Assembly (NCBI RefSeq): GCF_023898315.1
Contig: NC_064616.1
Coordinates: forward strand, 533,095,102-533,159,101
Origin: Schistocerca nitens
Lineage: Eukaryota; Arthropoda; Insecta; Orthoptera; Acrididae
Length of the DNA stretch: 64,000 nucleotides
Direction: 5' to 3'
Shown here in pieces: positions 11,236-21,895 of the stretch. The notes under the pieces are model-generated. The model did no database searches and was not told the origin of the DNA. It worked only from the letters and a program-made list of their open reading frames with translations. The number at the start of each line of letters is the position of its first letter. The first letter of the stretch is position 1. The position numbers and the translations under genes were made by a program.

Positions 11236-11665
11236 GGTAAAGAATGTCAAATCAAACAACTTTCAGCCATCTAATTTCCAGACCTTTGTTTTATTGGGCT
11301 ACCAGTTTGGAAATTTATTACGCCATCTTCGGGCCCCCTGACTGACATGTAGGAAGATTCCAACCTCGGTTCCCGTCAAAATAGAGGCCAGCATTCTAAG
11401 AATGGTATCTGTAGATTTTTGATACAGTGATCACTTCAAACATCATCTGCCGGATGCTGTCTGAAGTGGTCCCTGTGTCAAAAATTTAAAGATACCAATC
11501 TTAGAATGCTGGCCCCTATTTTAACGGGAACCGAGGTTGGAATCTTCTTACACGTCGGTCAGGGGGCCTGAAGATGGCGTAATATATCGCCGAAACTGGT
11601 AGCCCAAAACAGTAGCAATTTGGAAATTAGACGGCTGAAAGATGTTTGATTTGACATTCTGTAGT
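11236..11665. repeat. Foldback: two roughly 195-bp arms around a short spacer
   Basis: The left arm (about 11236-11432) and right arm (about 11470-11665) are imperfect reverse complements. 'GAATGTCAAATCAAACA' on the left answers 'TGTTTGATTTGACATTC' on the right; CCAACCTCGGTTCCCGT answers ACGGGAACCGAGGTTGG; CCAGCATTCTAAGA answers TCTTAGAATGCTGG. Each arm carries hammerhead-like text in outward-complementary orientation. This suggests a Penelope-related insertion duplicated head-to-head, or an inverted pair of copies. Confidence 0.85.
11562..11606 (+). ncRNA. Best hammerhead-ribozyme candidate of the window
   Basis: Stem I GGGC (11564-11567) pairs with GCCC (11602-11605). Core CTGAAGA is at 11568-11574. 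Stem II GGCG (11576-11579) pairs with CGCC (11588-11591). GAAA is at 11592-11595, followed by a minimal stem III region C-TGG-T and A (11601) at the position expected for cleavage. All three stems and the invariant core bases are present in the order of a minimal type I hammerhead. The mirrored left arm carries a degraded copy (CCCGAAGATGGCG on the minus strand). Confidence 0.65.
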
Positions 11666-12543
11666 GAATAGCTGAGGTCCCGCAACCGTCTCTGAAAAGA
11701 TGGACATAGATGACGCACTGCAAGTTTCACCTGGTTCGGTGACAACAGGTACCGTAGGCCAATGGTTTTCCACCTTTTTAAGTTCGTGACTCTCCTGACC
11801 AACTATTTTGTTTTCGTAGCTTCCCCTTGGGATACGCTGTAAAACTGAAACAATTAATAAAAATATTTACTAATAAATTACTACCCACCTCAATGCGACA
11901 CTTCAGATTACTTCTTGTTATATCGCTTATCAAATCTCGGCACCAAAGGAGATACAATTACCTTCATTTTCTTCTCCACAAAAAGTTTAGATTTGTACTT
12001 GGCTTTAATAACACTCAGTACCGGAAAACAACACTCGCAAAGATTGGAGGTTGCAAAAGGAAATTGATTTCTAGCACAACTTTGATACTCTATTCTTATT
12101 AAACATCAAACAGTTGGCAATGTAATTGATGAAGACTTCACTTTTAGTGACGAATCTGATGAAAGTTCTATCAATTCTTATTCATCTGCAGAACTGACCT
12201 CAGAAGATGAATCGTTACCGAAGGGATTTTGAACCCACTGAAACCTACTACATTTTTCAGGAAAAGTATTTTTCAACATGAACATGAAGTTCAGATAAAT
12301 GTACTTCAAATTACAGAAACAATATCTACAATAAGGCCTATCTCATTGTCGTTTATAAAATGCTGCAAACGTGGAAAGTAGTCCATTTCTCCTCCAACGT
12401 TCATTTTTCTCTTCTAAAGAAGTAGCTTCTTTTTGAAGGCCGAAAATTTGTCAATAAGCTGAATGAAATGAGTTTCATTCCTTCCGGAGAATTACTCCGT
12501 GAGTTTAACTTCTCAGATATATCACATAACTGTGCTACCTTTA
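11666..12543. other. Unassigned stretch with an acidic coding-like segment
   Basis: A 91-codon plus-strand ORF (11827-12102) and, about 20 bp later, an open stretch reading 'VIDEDFTFSDESDESSINSY' followed by SSAELTSEDESLP up to a stop near 12232. The acidic, Ser-rich text resembles N-terminal regions of many transposases or nuclear proteins, but no diagnostic domain follows. Possibly a transposon remnant. Confidence 0.25.
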
Positions 12544-12744
12544 GCCGGCCGGGGTGGCCGAGCGGTTCTAGGCGCTACAGTCTGGAACCGCGCGACCGCT
12601 ACGGTTGCAGGTTCGAATCCTGCCTCGGGCGTGGATGTGTGTGATGTCCTAAGGTTAGTTAGGTTTAGGTAGTTCTAAGTTCTAGGGGACTAATGACCTC
12701 AGAAGTTAAGTCCCATAGTGCTCAGAGCCATTTGAACCATTTTA
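12544..12744 (+). mobile_element. tRNA-derived SINE (main family), full length
   Basis: Head with A box 'GTGGCCGAGCGGTTCTAGGC' and B box GCAGGTTCGAATCCTGC; body GTGTGATGTCCTAAGGTTAG to CAGAGCCATTTGAACCATTT. It is flanked by imperfect 11-bp target duplications TGCTACCTTTA (12533-12543) and TGCTACCGTTA (12745-12755). It interrupts or adjoins the left copy of the inverted repeat pair at 12770-13060. Confidence 0.92.
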
Positions 12745-12769
12745 TGCTACCGTTAATAGAAACTCAGTG

Positions 12770-13060
12770 TCTTAAAGCACTTACAATGGAACATTCACAA
12801 ATGTCAATAAACGATCTTGATGAAACTTGGCAGCTCTGTAGAGGGAGCAAAATAATACAACCCGTAATTTTTTTGTTTGTGCCAGATTTCACTTTTAAGG
12901 GGTAAAACACACCCCAAAAGGTAATTTGACATGTTACGTTACGTTTTGAGGGAATACCTTTGAATAATGATACATAAAAAATATTTCTGATCGAAATTTG
13001 ATATGTAATTAATGTTCTTAAAAACGGCATAATAGAATTTTGTGATAATTTTAACTTTTG
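12770..13060 (-). repeat. Old dispersed repeat, copy A (inverted partner at 15450-15795)
   Basis: The reverse complement of this stretch aligns with 15450-15795. Shared blocks include AAAGGTATTCC, GGTGTGTTTTAC/GGTTGTGTTTTAC, 'TTTCATCAAGATCGTTTATT' and ATTAATTAC/GTTAATTAC. The two copies face each other and enclose the mariner and a 5S-SINE. Family unknown; by eye I see scattered mismatches, so it is old. Confidence 0.7.
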
Positions 13061-13514
13061 CAAAATACCACACCAACGTTAATTAATTCTGAAAAATGAG
13101 TACTTTCGTTTCAACGTAAATTAAAGAATGTTCCATGTGTAATAAATCTGGGTTCTGAAATACCATTTTTGGAAAATAAGCTGTACACAATGTGCAGTCA
13201 GAGAATTTTCAACATACTTAATTAAAATATATAACTATTCATTGTTAGTCTAATATATATGCAATGTTGAAAGTACAAAAACATTGTTAGTATAGTTATT
13301 TATTTTACTTATATTTGTTTTATGGTTTAAATTGTTATTTTACGTTTTACATAATTATTTTGGTTTCACATACCTGTATTTTCTCAACTGAAAATAAGTA
13401 ACTGATTAGCATGGTACAGAACCACTGCAATAATGATAATCTATAAACAAATGCTTAAAAATAGCATTTTATTACACAATACACATAAAATGAACGAGAT
13501 TTCTTCAGATAATA
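13061..13514. other. AT-rich spacer
   Basis: AT-rich sequence without recognisable elements, ending at the TA target duplication of the mariner. Confidence 0.3.
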
Positions 13515-13516
13515 TA

Positions 13517-14836
13517 CGTAGGTTAGAAATTAAATAGTGGCAATACTGCTGTGGAGACACTATGCAATGGAATCTACTATTGTCGCTGATAGCATACTTT
13601 GTTGACATAACTACCTTACCTCCGAGCAAATGGACTCTGCCGTCCCACGTCACCGGCGTGCGAGCAATCGAGGGAAAAACACAGTCACTTGTGAGGGGGC
13701 GGTCTAACGTAACGGTATCACTATGCTTTCGAAACAGGAACAACGGAGTTGGATCAAGATTAAATGTGCCAGAGGTCGTACACCACGACAGTGTCATCAA
13801 GGTCTTCAAGAGGCATGCGGGGATCGGCATTGCCTCACAGAACAGTGGAAAGTTGGGTAAAAGCCTTCAACGACGGTCGGCAAATGGTGCAGACATGCAC
13901 CGGGCAGGTCGCCCTAGAATCTCTCAAGAAGAAGTACATGCTGCTGCCGCGTTAGTGGACAATGATCGACGCCATACGATTCGTGTGTTCGCCCACGAAA
14001 CCAGATTAGCGCATACGACTGTGCTTCGAATCCTGAAGGAACGCCTGGGCATGCGAAAAAATTGCATCACGATAGATTCTTCATGAATTGACGGAAATGC
14101 AGATATGGATGCGTTACGACTCTGCTCAGATGCACTTGGATTGCTATGAGCGCGAAGGCGAGGCTTTCTTAGGCTGTATCGTAACATTGGATGAGACATG
14201 GGCCGCATCGTAAGAGCCAAAACTGCAACGCCAATCCAACGAATGGTGTCATTATGGGACGCCGCGAAAGTCGAAAGTACGTCAGAGCCTCAGTATGGTG
14301 AAAGTTATGGCGATTCTCGTGTACGACTGTGATGGTGTTACCCTAAAGCATTACGTTTCTCCACGGCAGACCGTCAGTGCACAGTATTACTGTTCGTTTT
14401 TGGAGCATCACCTGCGACCAGCTTTGCGAAAGAAGCGGCGACACTTTCTGCCCAGCCCACCCATCATTTTACACTACAATGCGCGGGCGCATACAGTGCA
14501 AGCTGTGGCTACTCTGTTCGGTCGATGGGACTGGGAAGTACTGTACCACCCACCATACTCCCCGGGCTTAAGTCCTTGTGACTTTGATTTGATTCTGAAG
14601 ATGAAGGAGCCATTCGCTTCAGACCTGTTCCAGAGATTCGACAGGCAGTAGACGACTCCATTCGCACCGTCAACAGAACAGTCTCTGCTAACGGTATACT
14701 AGGTCTTCCATATCGCTGGCAACGGGTTCTACACTACGCTGGTGACTACTTTGAAGGACAGCAAGAGGTGCAAACATGTAACTCTTTTATATCGGTTGTG
14801 AATAAATAGTTGCCACTATTTAAGTTCCAACCCTCG
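13517..14836 (+). mobile_element. Mariner transposon, both TIRs present
   Basis: A 1320-bp element bounded by TA at 13515-13516 and 14837-14838. The 5' terminus CGTAGGTTAGAAATTAAATA and the 3' terminus (reverse complement CGAGGGTTGGAACTTAAATA) match at all but four of the first 27 positions and continue as GTGGCAA on both sides. This size and end sequence are typical of mariner-family elements. The enclosed transposase is broken, so any mobility would need enzyme from another copy. Confidence 0.92.
13723..14680 (+). pseudogene. Mariner transposase (DD34D type), inactivated
   Basis: The start is the ATG at 13723 (MLSKQEQRSWIKIKCARGR), about 200 bp inside the left TIR. The N-terminal paired helix-turn-helix region continues with 'HRAGRPRISQEEVHAAAALV' (GRPR linker) and 'HTTVLRILKERLGMRKN'. 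The first catalytic Asp survives in a degraded 'VTLDETWA' near 14185-14210. The second position reads ILHYNARAHT instead of the family LHDNARPHT, so the Asp is now Tyr. The third Asp is in YSPGLSPCDFDL, 34 residues further, giving DD34D spacing. At least two frameshifts separate the ORFs at 13562-14086 and 14295-14651. Confidence 0.85.
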
Positions 14837-14908
14837 TACATGACGGACAACACAATACATAACAAAATTCAGCAGGATTTCATATTGTCACGGGTGATCC
14901 TCTAAATA

Positions 14909-15243
14909 GCCAACGGCCTTGCCGCAGTGGTAACACCGGTTCCCGTCAGATCACCGAAGTTAAGCGCTGTCGGGCTAGGCTAGCACTTGCACGGATGACC
15001 ATCCGGTCTGCCGAGAGCTGTTGGCAAGCGGGGTGCACTCAGCTCTTGTGAGGCAAACTGAGGAGCTACTTGAATGAGAAGTAGCGGCTAAGGTTTAGGA
15101 AACTGACATACGGCCGGGAGGGCGGTGTGCTGACCACATGCCCCTCCATATTCGCATCTGGTGACGCCTGTGGGCTGAGGATGATACGGCGGCAGGTCGG
15201 TACCGTTAAGCCTTCATGGCCTGTTCGGGAGGAGTTTAGTTTA
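14909..15243 (+). mobile_element. 5S rRNA-derived SINE (SINE3 type), full length
   Basis: The first roughly 120 bases resemble animal 5S rRNA, including its internal pol III promoter: GTCAGATCACCGAAGTTAAG (A-box region), then CGGGCTAGGCTAGCACTTG and CGGATGACCATCCGG (C-box region), closing with GCTGTTGGCAAGC. A non-5S body follows ('CATACGGCCGGGAGGGCGGT' onward) and a short 3' tail GTTTAGTTTAGATT. Imperfect 13-bp target duplications GATCCTCTAAATA (14896-14908) and GATTCTCCAAATA (15244-15256) flank it. It would be transcribed by pol III and copied by LINE machinery; it is not a functional 5S gene. Confidence 0.9.
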
Positions 15244-15449
15244 GATTCTCCAAATATCCTGATTTATATCAGGCATATTTCAGTCCATTGGTAAGCCTTG
15301 AAAGAAAGAATTGATTATGTAGTAGTGACTGCAGCTTAATTATATTGTTTCTCAAGTGAGGATTGACACCAGAGTCATTCAACAGAACTAGATCTGAAAA
15401 CCGTATCATAAAGTTCTTACAGCATTGATAGACGTATACGTACCACGTC

Positions 15450-15795
15450 TGCACCTGTGCTGTCGAGTTCAAATTATTAAAAAATTCGTTTATATCGTTT
15501 CCACTAACGTTAATTACGTATCAGCTTTTGCGTGAGAAACATTTTTATGTATCATCATTCAAAGGTATTCCATCCAAACGTAATGTGCCAAATTACCGGG
15601 ACCGATGACCTTTGTAGTCTGGTCCCTTCGCCCCCACAAACCAACCAACCAAATTACATTTTGGGTTGTGTTTTACTTCTTACATGTGAAATTGGGCACA
15701 AACCAAAAATACATAATGCATTAATATGCCCCTCTAAACACATGCCAAATTTCATCAAGATCGTTTATTAACACTTTGGAACGTTCCCTTGTTAG
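15450..15795 (+). repeat. Old dispersed repeat, copy B, interrupted by a truncated SINE
   Basis: Inverted partner of 12770-13060 (see blocks there). The copy is split at 15597-15648 by a 52-bp SINE tail, and removing that tail plus one target duplication restores the alignment with copy A. Confidence 0.7.
15597..15648 (+). mobile_element. Severely 5'-truncated SINE (tail only) with target duplication
   Basis: 'GGGACCGATGACCTTTGTAG' through CACAAACCAACCAA is the tail of an insect tRNA-type SINE. It is flanked by perfect 9-bp duplications CCAAATTAC (15588-15596 and 15649-15657). It shows target-primed insertion of a 52-bp cDNA. Confidence 0.75.
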
Positions 15796-16248
15796 AACTG
15801 GCATGACTTTTTTCCCTTCCACGTGAGAAAACTTCTCACCTAAGTTAAAAATGTGCCATAATACATTTCTCCTGTAAAGCCAACGAATGCTGCTATAAAA
15901 TAAGAAAGGTGAATGATCAGCCCCCAAATCGTGACACATTTGACTACAAAAATCTAGTTTTATGAGGACGCTTTTAAATAAATCCACTACGTTTATGACA
16001 GTTTGCGATGCTTGATTCAGATGAATATTCAAGTTTTGCTAAGCAAGTTCTTCTCTGCGGATAATGCAATGGGGCCACATAATATAAGGAACTTCGTCAT
16101 GTATAAGTGCTTGTAGACCACTGTATGCCCCGACATGGAGCGCAGGCCACCAGTACACACACAAACACAGTGAGTCCACTTAATTCGATTTTTCGTACTG
16201 AAGCTGTCAACAGTTTTCGAACAAAACTTTGCCTGTCGTACCTGCATT
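15796..16248. other. No recognised gene
   Basis: A 103-codon minus-strand ORF (15721-16032) is mostly antisense of the old repeat. No domain seen. Confidence 0.3.
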
Positions 16249-16250
16249 TA

Positions 16251-17416
16251 CACTGATCAGCCAGAACATTATTATGACCACCTACCCAATAACCGGTATG
16301 TCCACCTTTGGCAGCGATAACAGCGGCCACGCGTCGTGGCACGGAAACAATGAGGCCTTGGTAGGTCACTGAAGGGAGTTAGCACCACATCTGCACATAC
16401 AAGTCTCCTGATTCTTGTAAATTGCGGGAAGGGGTGCGACGAGCTCTGACTCCACGTTCAATCACATTCCAGATGTCTTCGATCGGGAGAGTTGAGGGGG
16501 GGGGGGCAGCACATCAGTTGCAATTCGCCATTGTGTTCCTCAAACAACTCCATCTTACTCCTGGCCTTCTGATATGATGCATTATCGTGTTGAAAAATGC
16601 CACTGCCGTCGGGAAAGATGATCGCCATGAAGGGCTGTACGTGGTCTGCAGCCAATGTACGATATTTCTTGGCCGTCATGGTGCCTTGCACGAGCTCCAC
16701 TGGAGCCATGGATGTTCACGTGAATGTTCCTCAGAGCATAATGGAACCGGAGCCAGCTTACCTCCGTCCCGCAGTACAGGTGTCAAGGAACTGTCCCTCT
16801 GGAAATCGAAGGATTTGCGCCTTCCGATCAGCATGATTAAGAAGATATTGGAATTCATCAGACTATGCAACGCTCTACCACTGCGCAAACGTCCAGCGCC
16901 GATGGTCAGATGCCTATTTCAGTCGTAATTGCCGATATCGTGGTATTACCATTGGCACATGCATGTGTCGTCGGCTGCGGACCCCCACCGTTAGGAGTGT
17001 TCAGTGCAGTGTGTGTTCAGACGCACTTCTACTGTGGCCATTATTAAAGACTGATGTTAATTCCGCCATTCATATTTTACCAGTCTGCTCAGCTTACGAC
17101 GTCCATCATCTGTAATGAGGGGTGGCCGCCAAACCCCACGACGTCTGGATGTGGTACCACCTTGATTTCGCCACGTGTTGAAGACACTCACCACAGCAGT
17201 CCGCGAACACCCGACAAGTCGCGCAGTTTCCGAAATAATGGCGCAGAGCTTCTTGGCCATCACAATCTGCCCTATGTCAGACTCACGTAGATTGAGCTTC
17301 GTCCCCATTCTACACTCGGAGAGCACGCTCACTGATACTGCATACACCGTGTGTGTGTCTAACTAATAGTCATTCCTTCCAGGTGACTCCGCTATCGTGT
17401 TCTGGCTGATCAGTGT
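16251..17416 (-). mobile_element. Tc1-like transposon with perfect 18-bp TIRs, decayed transposase
   Basis: A 1166-bp element between TA at 16249-16250 and 17417-17418, with terminal CACTGATCAGCCAGAACA identical (inverted) at both ends. The minus-strand transposase is in pieces. The N-terminal helix-turn-helix lies within 17057-17347 (real start probably MGTKLNLRESDIGQIVMAKK, with 'SRTAVVSVFNTWRNQG'). Middle pieces are frameshifted (16676-16888). The C-terminal part has GSGIFQHDNAS (second catalytic Asp) in 16458-16709, and NSPDRRHLE stands where NSPDLNPIE is expected. TIRs are better preserved than the coding part, so the ends could still be mobilised in trans. Confidence 0.9.
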
Positions 17417-17439
17417 ATTTCCTTACAGAGAAGATGATA

Positions 17440-18000
17440 TTCCATTATTACGTTACTATATCATCAACAAAGTTCATATAGAAAATTAACTGAGCATCTC
17501 TACTGCTGTCAATGACTTCATCAAGCTGGAAACCGAAATACCTCGCTCTAATTGTTTCTATAGATTTTTCATAAAGATCCTCTCCTAAATATTGAATTCG
17601 GCGGCTAATTTTAGTGTCAGACAAAGGAATAGGCAAAAGTTGTTTTGCAATGCACTCTCCAAGCATAATGAACACCTTGTGAATAGCACACTGTAGAATT
17701 AGTTCTTTTGCAATTGTATGGGGTTTCTTGCAGGTTGATACTCGTTACGCCACATTGTATTGTGCTAGAAGTGCTTTATTCGCGATTTTCGCATGCTTAG
17801 AAAATAATGATTTATGTTCTTTCATTTGACTCAGATTTATAGCAAAATATTCTCTTGTTTGAGCACGTCGTTCTTATGAGTCATTTCTAAATGACGCTTT
17901 AATTTGATAGGTAATATACAATGAACGGAAAGTACTGTGGACTCTCTTCATTGTTCACAACAGTGCACGTGAGACTAAATCATAAGTACTGAAAAATTAT
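17440..18000 (-). pseudogene. hAT-type (ZBED5/SCAND3-like) transposase fragment
   Basis: A 75-codon ORF at 17448-17675 reads 'IPLSDTKISRRIQYLGEDLY', then 'RYFGFQLDEVIDSSRDAQL', the order LS.DTV.RRI..M..D....L / F.LQLDESTDV...AQL seen in ZBED5/SCAND3-like domesticated and free hAT transposases. The upstream minus-strand text (about 17830-17920) has KLKRHLEMTHKNDVL, resembling the C-terminal half of a BED zinc finger. Several stops lie between the two. Only the N-terminal third is present; the rest is missing. Confidence 0.6.
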
Positions 18001-18037
18001 GTTTTAGTGTATAGTCGCAGATTATTTATTTTGTCGA

Positions 18038-18078
18038 CTGGCTACCGGTTTCGGTAGACAACACCTTCTTGAGGCCAT
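18038..18078 (-). ncRNA. Hammerhead-like motif with a mutated core
   Basis: On the minus strand: stem I TGGC pairs with GCCA; core CTCAAGA in place of CTGAAGA (invariant G replaced by C); stem II GGT/ACC; GAAA, then CCGGTA. The flanking stems still pair, so this looks like an old Penelope-associated hammerhead inactivated by a core mutation. Confidence 0.5.
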
Positions 18079-20224
18079 CCTATGATCAAAAAATTCGATT
18101 ACATAGTCTGAACAGTAGTGCAAGGGCAACTTACAGAAGTATTACACTCTATGCAAGCAAAGTTATGGTAAATTGCGTGGCCTACAATAAATACAGGCCT
18201 AAGCGCACGTCTGTGTGCCGTCAGCACTATAGTGTTAACAGCCGGCCCACACAAACATAAGCTCTGTCAAAGATTTTGTGAATTTTCTTTGACCAAACTA
18301 CTTCACTGGAGCTATTACACGATCGTAAAATTTTTCGTCGTAATTGTTCGGGAACGCAAGACGAAGAACTAAAAAAAGCATATATTGGTGGCGAGCGCAT
18401 TGCTGGAAAATAGAGAAATGGAAGCTATTGTGGGTGAAACCGTGGACAGCGAGTGAAGAAGCTTGAAGTGTTCCCCAGAATTTTCTTCGTGAGCTACAGT
18501 GCGAGGACATAAAGAACTACAAAAATAATTAGAATGTGAACGAACAAACATTTCAGTTTGCGCTCCTGAAAGTAGACCCTGATATTTGTATACACGATAC
18601 TCATTTAAGAATCAACATTTCTTAATTTCATTAATCGTGATCGATGTTATTGGAAAGCCTGTAGCTGCGTTATTCATGATTTAAGTAATGAAACACTGCA
18701 CTAGTTTCATATTTTTTCATACTTAATATGAGGCATTCCGAGAATTCTTTCTCATTATCAAAAGAAAATATTCACATAGGTATTTTATGTGGTGTATGTA
18801 TGTGTGTGTTTCTGCCTCTCTTACACTGCAGTTGTTATCATTGTCAACTGCCACAGTGCAGCAAATTCGAATGCAGCTGGTTGCTGAAGATATTTCGTTT
18901 TAAGATTCCAACCCCTAATCACGATTTTTGTAGTCAGCGTGTGTGATATGAAGAATTTCGTTTTTTTCATACTTTACGACGATCACTGTCATGGTGGCCA
19001 CGCACTATATACTTCGTCATTTTATAAAATGCACTAAAGTAAGCGAAGCGGCATGTAAACAACGGCCTCACTCTAACTTTTATCAAAGATCATTGCTAAA
19101 AGCTTCCCTACTACACTGTCAAAGATTTGATCAAAGGGCTTTGACACGGACATACATATGTCTGTGAACTTTGATGAGTATTCATCATTGGCCACGAACA
19201 ATACATTGCTGACTTCACACAGCCATGCGCTTAGGCTTGTATATGTTGTAGGCCATGGGTACAGAGTGAACATTAAAATGTACAGGGAACCTTTTACCCT
19301 AGCACGCAGTCATCACACTGACTTCCCAAGTATATGTGTATAAAATAAAACAAGATGTCAATAGTGAGCTTGAAACAGATTTAAATTGCGGCCAGCAGTG
19401 ATAAGAGTGCTCCCTATGTACAGAATTTATTTTATTTCTTTTCCTTCCGATTCTTTTACCTTTTAAAAAAGTCACAATGTAAAAGATACCTGAAAATATC
19501 TTAATATTTGAAATTAAGAAATTATGTAACAAAACAGTCGCTACTGTAATGAAACGTTAGAAGCAAAATCGCATTCGTGTTTAACCACGTTTGCAATTTA
19601 TCATTATATACGGTTTATGGCACTACAGAACATCGATGTCACCAAGAATCTTTAATTAAACAAGTGCCATCGTAATAATAACATTCAATGTTAAGAATAC
19701 AACATTACTTTTATTGGAAAGAAATCAAACGTCCAGAGGGAATAGTGATATACTGTAGCTACGTATTATTTTGCAACCTTCTCCATTTTCATGTTTGTCC
19801 AAGCAGTGTCCACGTGCACACTGAGGCACTCGGGGGACGCTGCATCGTGTCCACTGAATCCCGTGTCGGAGCTCATCGATTAGCCACGGCCGCGGTGACC
19901 ACTCCATGTAGGTAACGTGTACATGTGAAAGGGTACATCGATGGGCTTTGATATTAGATGACCACAAAGGAGATACAAAAACGTGCTGTATTGTGAACGT
20001 TATCGTATAATGTTCTGAACCTGGTGGTACTGCATGTGCATAAGTGATGACACGACTGTAAGACTATATTACTTTGTTCATCCGCAAATTAAAACAGTAA
20101 GTCAAGTGCATTAAAATATCAAGGTACTATGCGTCTACCGTTTTAAACTCCAAACATTTATAACATAGTAAACAGTGGGATACATTAATCTTATTACCAT
20201 AATTTGCTTACAGTAATATTGTAT
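18079..20224. other. Gene-free stretch
   Basis: Over 2 kb with ORFs of at most 80 codons and no recognised element. The first few hundred bases may be Penelope 3' sequence. Confidence 0.3.
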
Positions 20225-20375
20225 TTGAAAACGGCCGGGAGAGCGAAGTGCTGACCACATGCCCCTCCAATATTCGCATCCAGTGAAACCTGTGAGCTCA
20301 GGATGACACGGTGGCCGATCGGTACCGTTGAGCCTTCTTGGCCTGTTCGGACGAACTTAGCTTGAGTTTAGTTTT
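20225..20375 (+). mobile_element. 5S-derived SINE, 5'-truncated copy
   Basis: Carries only the non-5S body and tail (ACGGCCGGGAGAGCGAAGTG to GAGTTTAGTTTT). It is flanked by perfect 10-bp duplications AATATTGTAT (20215-20224 and 20376-20385), as expected from incomplete reverse transcription. Confidence 0.85.
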
Positions 20376-20385
20376 AATATTGTAT

Positions 20386-21433
20386 AGGTTCTCTTTTCTG
20401 GAGGAGCAAAGTATATGACAGAGAAATGCCCAAACGGTTTCATATTTTGTGAGGTTCCAAATCTTTCTTGTACCCTCCGGGTAGTTACGAGCTATCATTT
20501 ACAGGTAGCGGTCATCATCTGGTGATATTGATAGTGGAAAAGCACTAAGAAGCAAATCTTCAACAATTTACGCCTTCTGGTAGTGTATAAATTTCGAATG
20601 ATGTAGATGTGGTGTACGCTAATTCGGCGGAGACAATATTTCCACACGCGTATACAGGCGCACAGGACGGCCACTACCATATGAAGGATGGACATGACTT
20701 CATCTCATCGGAGCCATAAGGACCCATCAATGAACTACTGTGAGACAGATTGCGGTTGATTGGAATATGGGGCGTCAGGAACATATTTCTGCCAAGACTT
20801 CTTCTTCTTAGCACCGTCCCGCTGGAACGGGATCTGCTTTTTGGGTCCACGGACGCCATTTCTTATGGTCTAACACTTCCTGTGGATTTAGTCTTCTCGG
20901 TCTTACATCTGGGTGTATAGTGCCTAGCCACCTTAACTTAAGTCTTCCACTTTGTCTCTGGCCTTCGACAATGAGATGATGGGACTGAGAGGGGGTAAAT
21001 GCACTGCGCAGGCTTCAGGAGCCGAAAACCAACTTGGGTTCCATTGCCCACCGATGACGTCTGGGAATTCGGTGTATGTTTTCGAATGCACCTATGTTCA
21101 GTTTTATAAAACTTACGATCCTGCTCTAAACAAGAAAATACAATCTCAGATCATCACGCGACCACCAACCAACGTCTCTTGTGAAAGCCATTCGCTTAGC
21201 GTTCGCCAACTGCAGACACGTCCTTCTAAATATCGTATCATGTACTGTGACGCATCGCTACATAGAACCTTCTTCCAATGCTCCACAGAACAATGACGAC
21301 ATTGCTCTAAACGCTTCACGAGACGTAACGGATTCTCTCTTAGCACTGGCCCTTGAGCAGCAGCATCTCTTCTGGACGGTCCGTGACGTCACTGCCTTAA
21401 GCAATCAGCATTCTTCTGTAGCACGGTGTTTCA
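20386..21433. other. No recognised gene
   Basis: ORFs of 60-114 codons on both strands lack motifs; 20952-21296 (114 codons) is the longest and is not recognised. Confidence 0.3.
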
Positions 21434-21895
21434 CCTACATCTATATCTACATCTACATCTACATGACTACTCTGCAGATCACAATTAGATACTTTGATGA
21501 CTCATCTGCGAAGATCTATCGAAGCTCCTTCAGACTATTTTTCTACCGTTCCACTCTCGAATTACACGTCAAAGAAACGAACACATCTTTCAGTGCGAGG
21601 TTTCATTTCTCTTTTTTCTTTTTTTTACGATGGCTGTTTCTCCCCACGTAGGCGCGAGTCAACAAAATATTTCCACATTCGGAGTAAAAAGTTCGTGATT
21701 GAAATTTTGGGAAAAGATCTCGCCGAAACGAGAAACTCCTTTGTTTTTATTGCCACCCCAACTCGTGTATCATCAGCGACATTCTCTTCCCTTTTGCGCG
21801 ATAATACAAAGCGGGATGGCCTTCGTCGAACTTTTTCGATATCCTCCGGCAATCCTATCGATATATATGGATCTCATACCGCGCAGTAACACTCC
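21434..21895 (-). mobile_element. LINE 3' end with (GTAGAT)-type tail
   Basis: On the minus strand, 'GTGGAACGGTAGAAAAATAG' and 'AATTGTGATCTGCAGAGTAG' precede a simple tail TCATGTAGATGTAGATGTAG (21434-21470). From memory this is the 3' end of an abundant orthopteran CR1-like LINE, in which the hexamer tail is part of the element. The 3'-terminal coding part (about 21625-21895) is degraded. Confidence 0.6.

Noticed and set aside
14909-15030. 5S rRNA gene
   Set aside because: Diverged from 5S, fused to a SINE body and flanked by target duplications; other copies are truncated.
21434-21470. Independent hexamer microsatellite
   Set aside because: It is the simple 3' tail of a LINE, directly following the element's 3' untranslated text.
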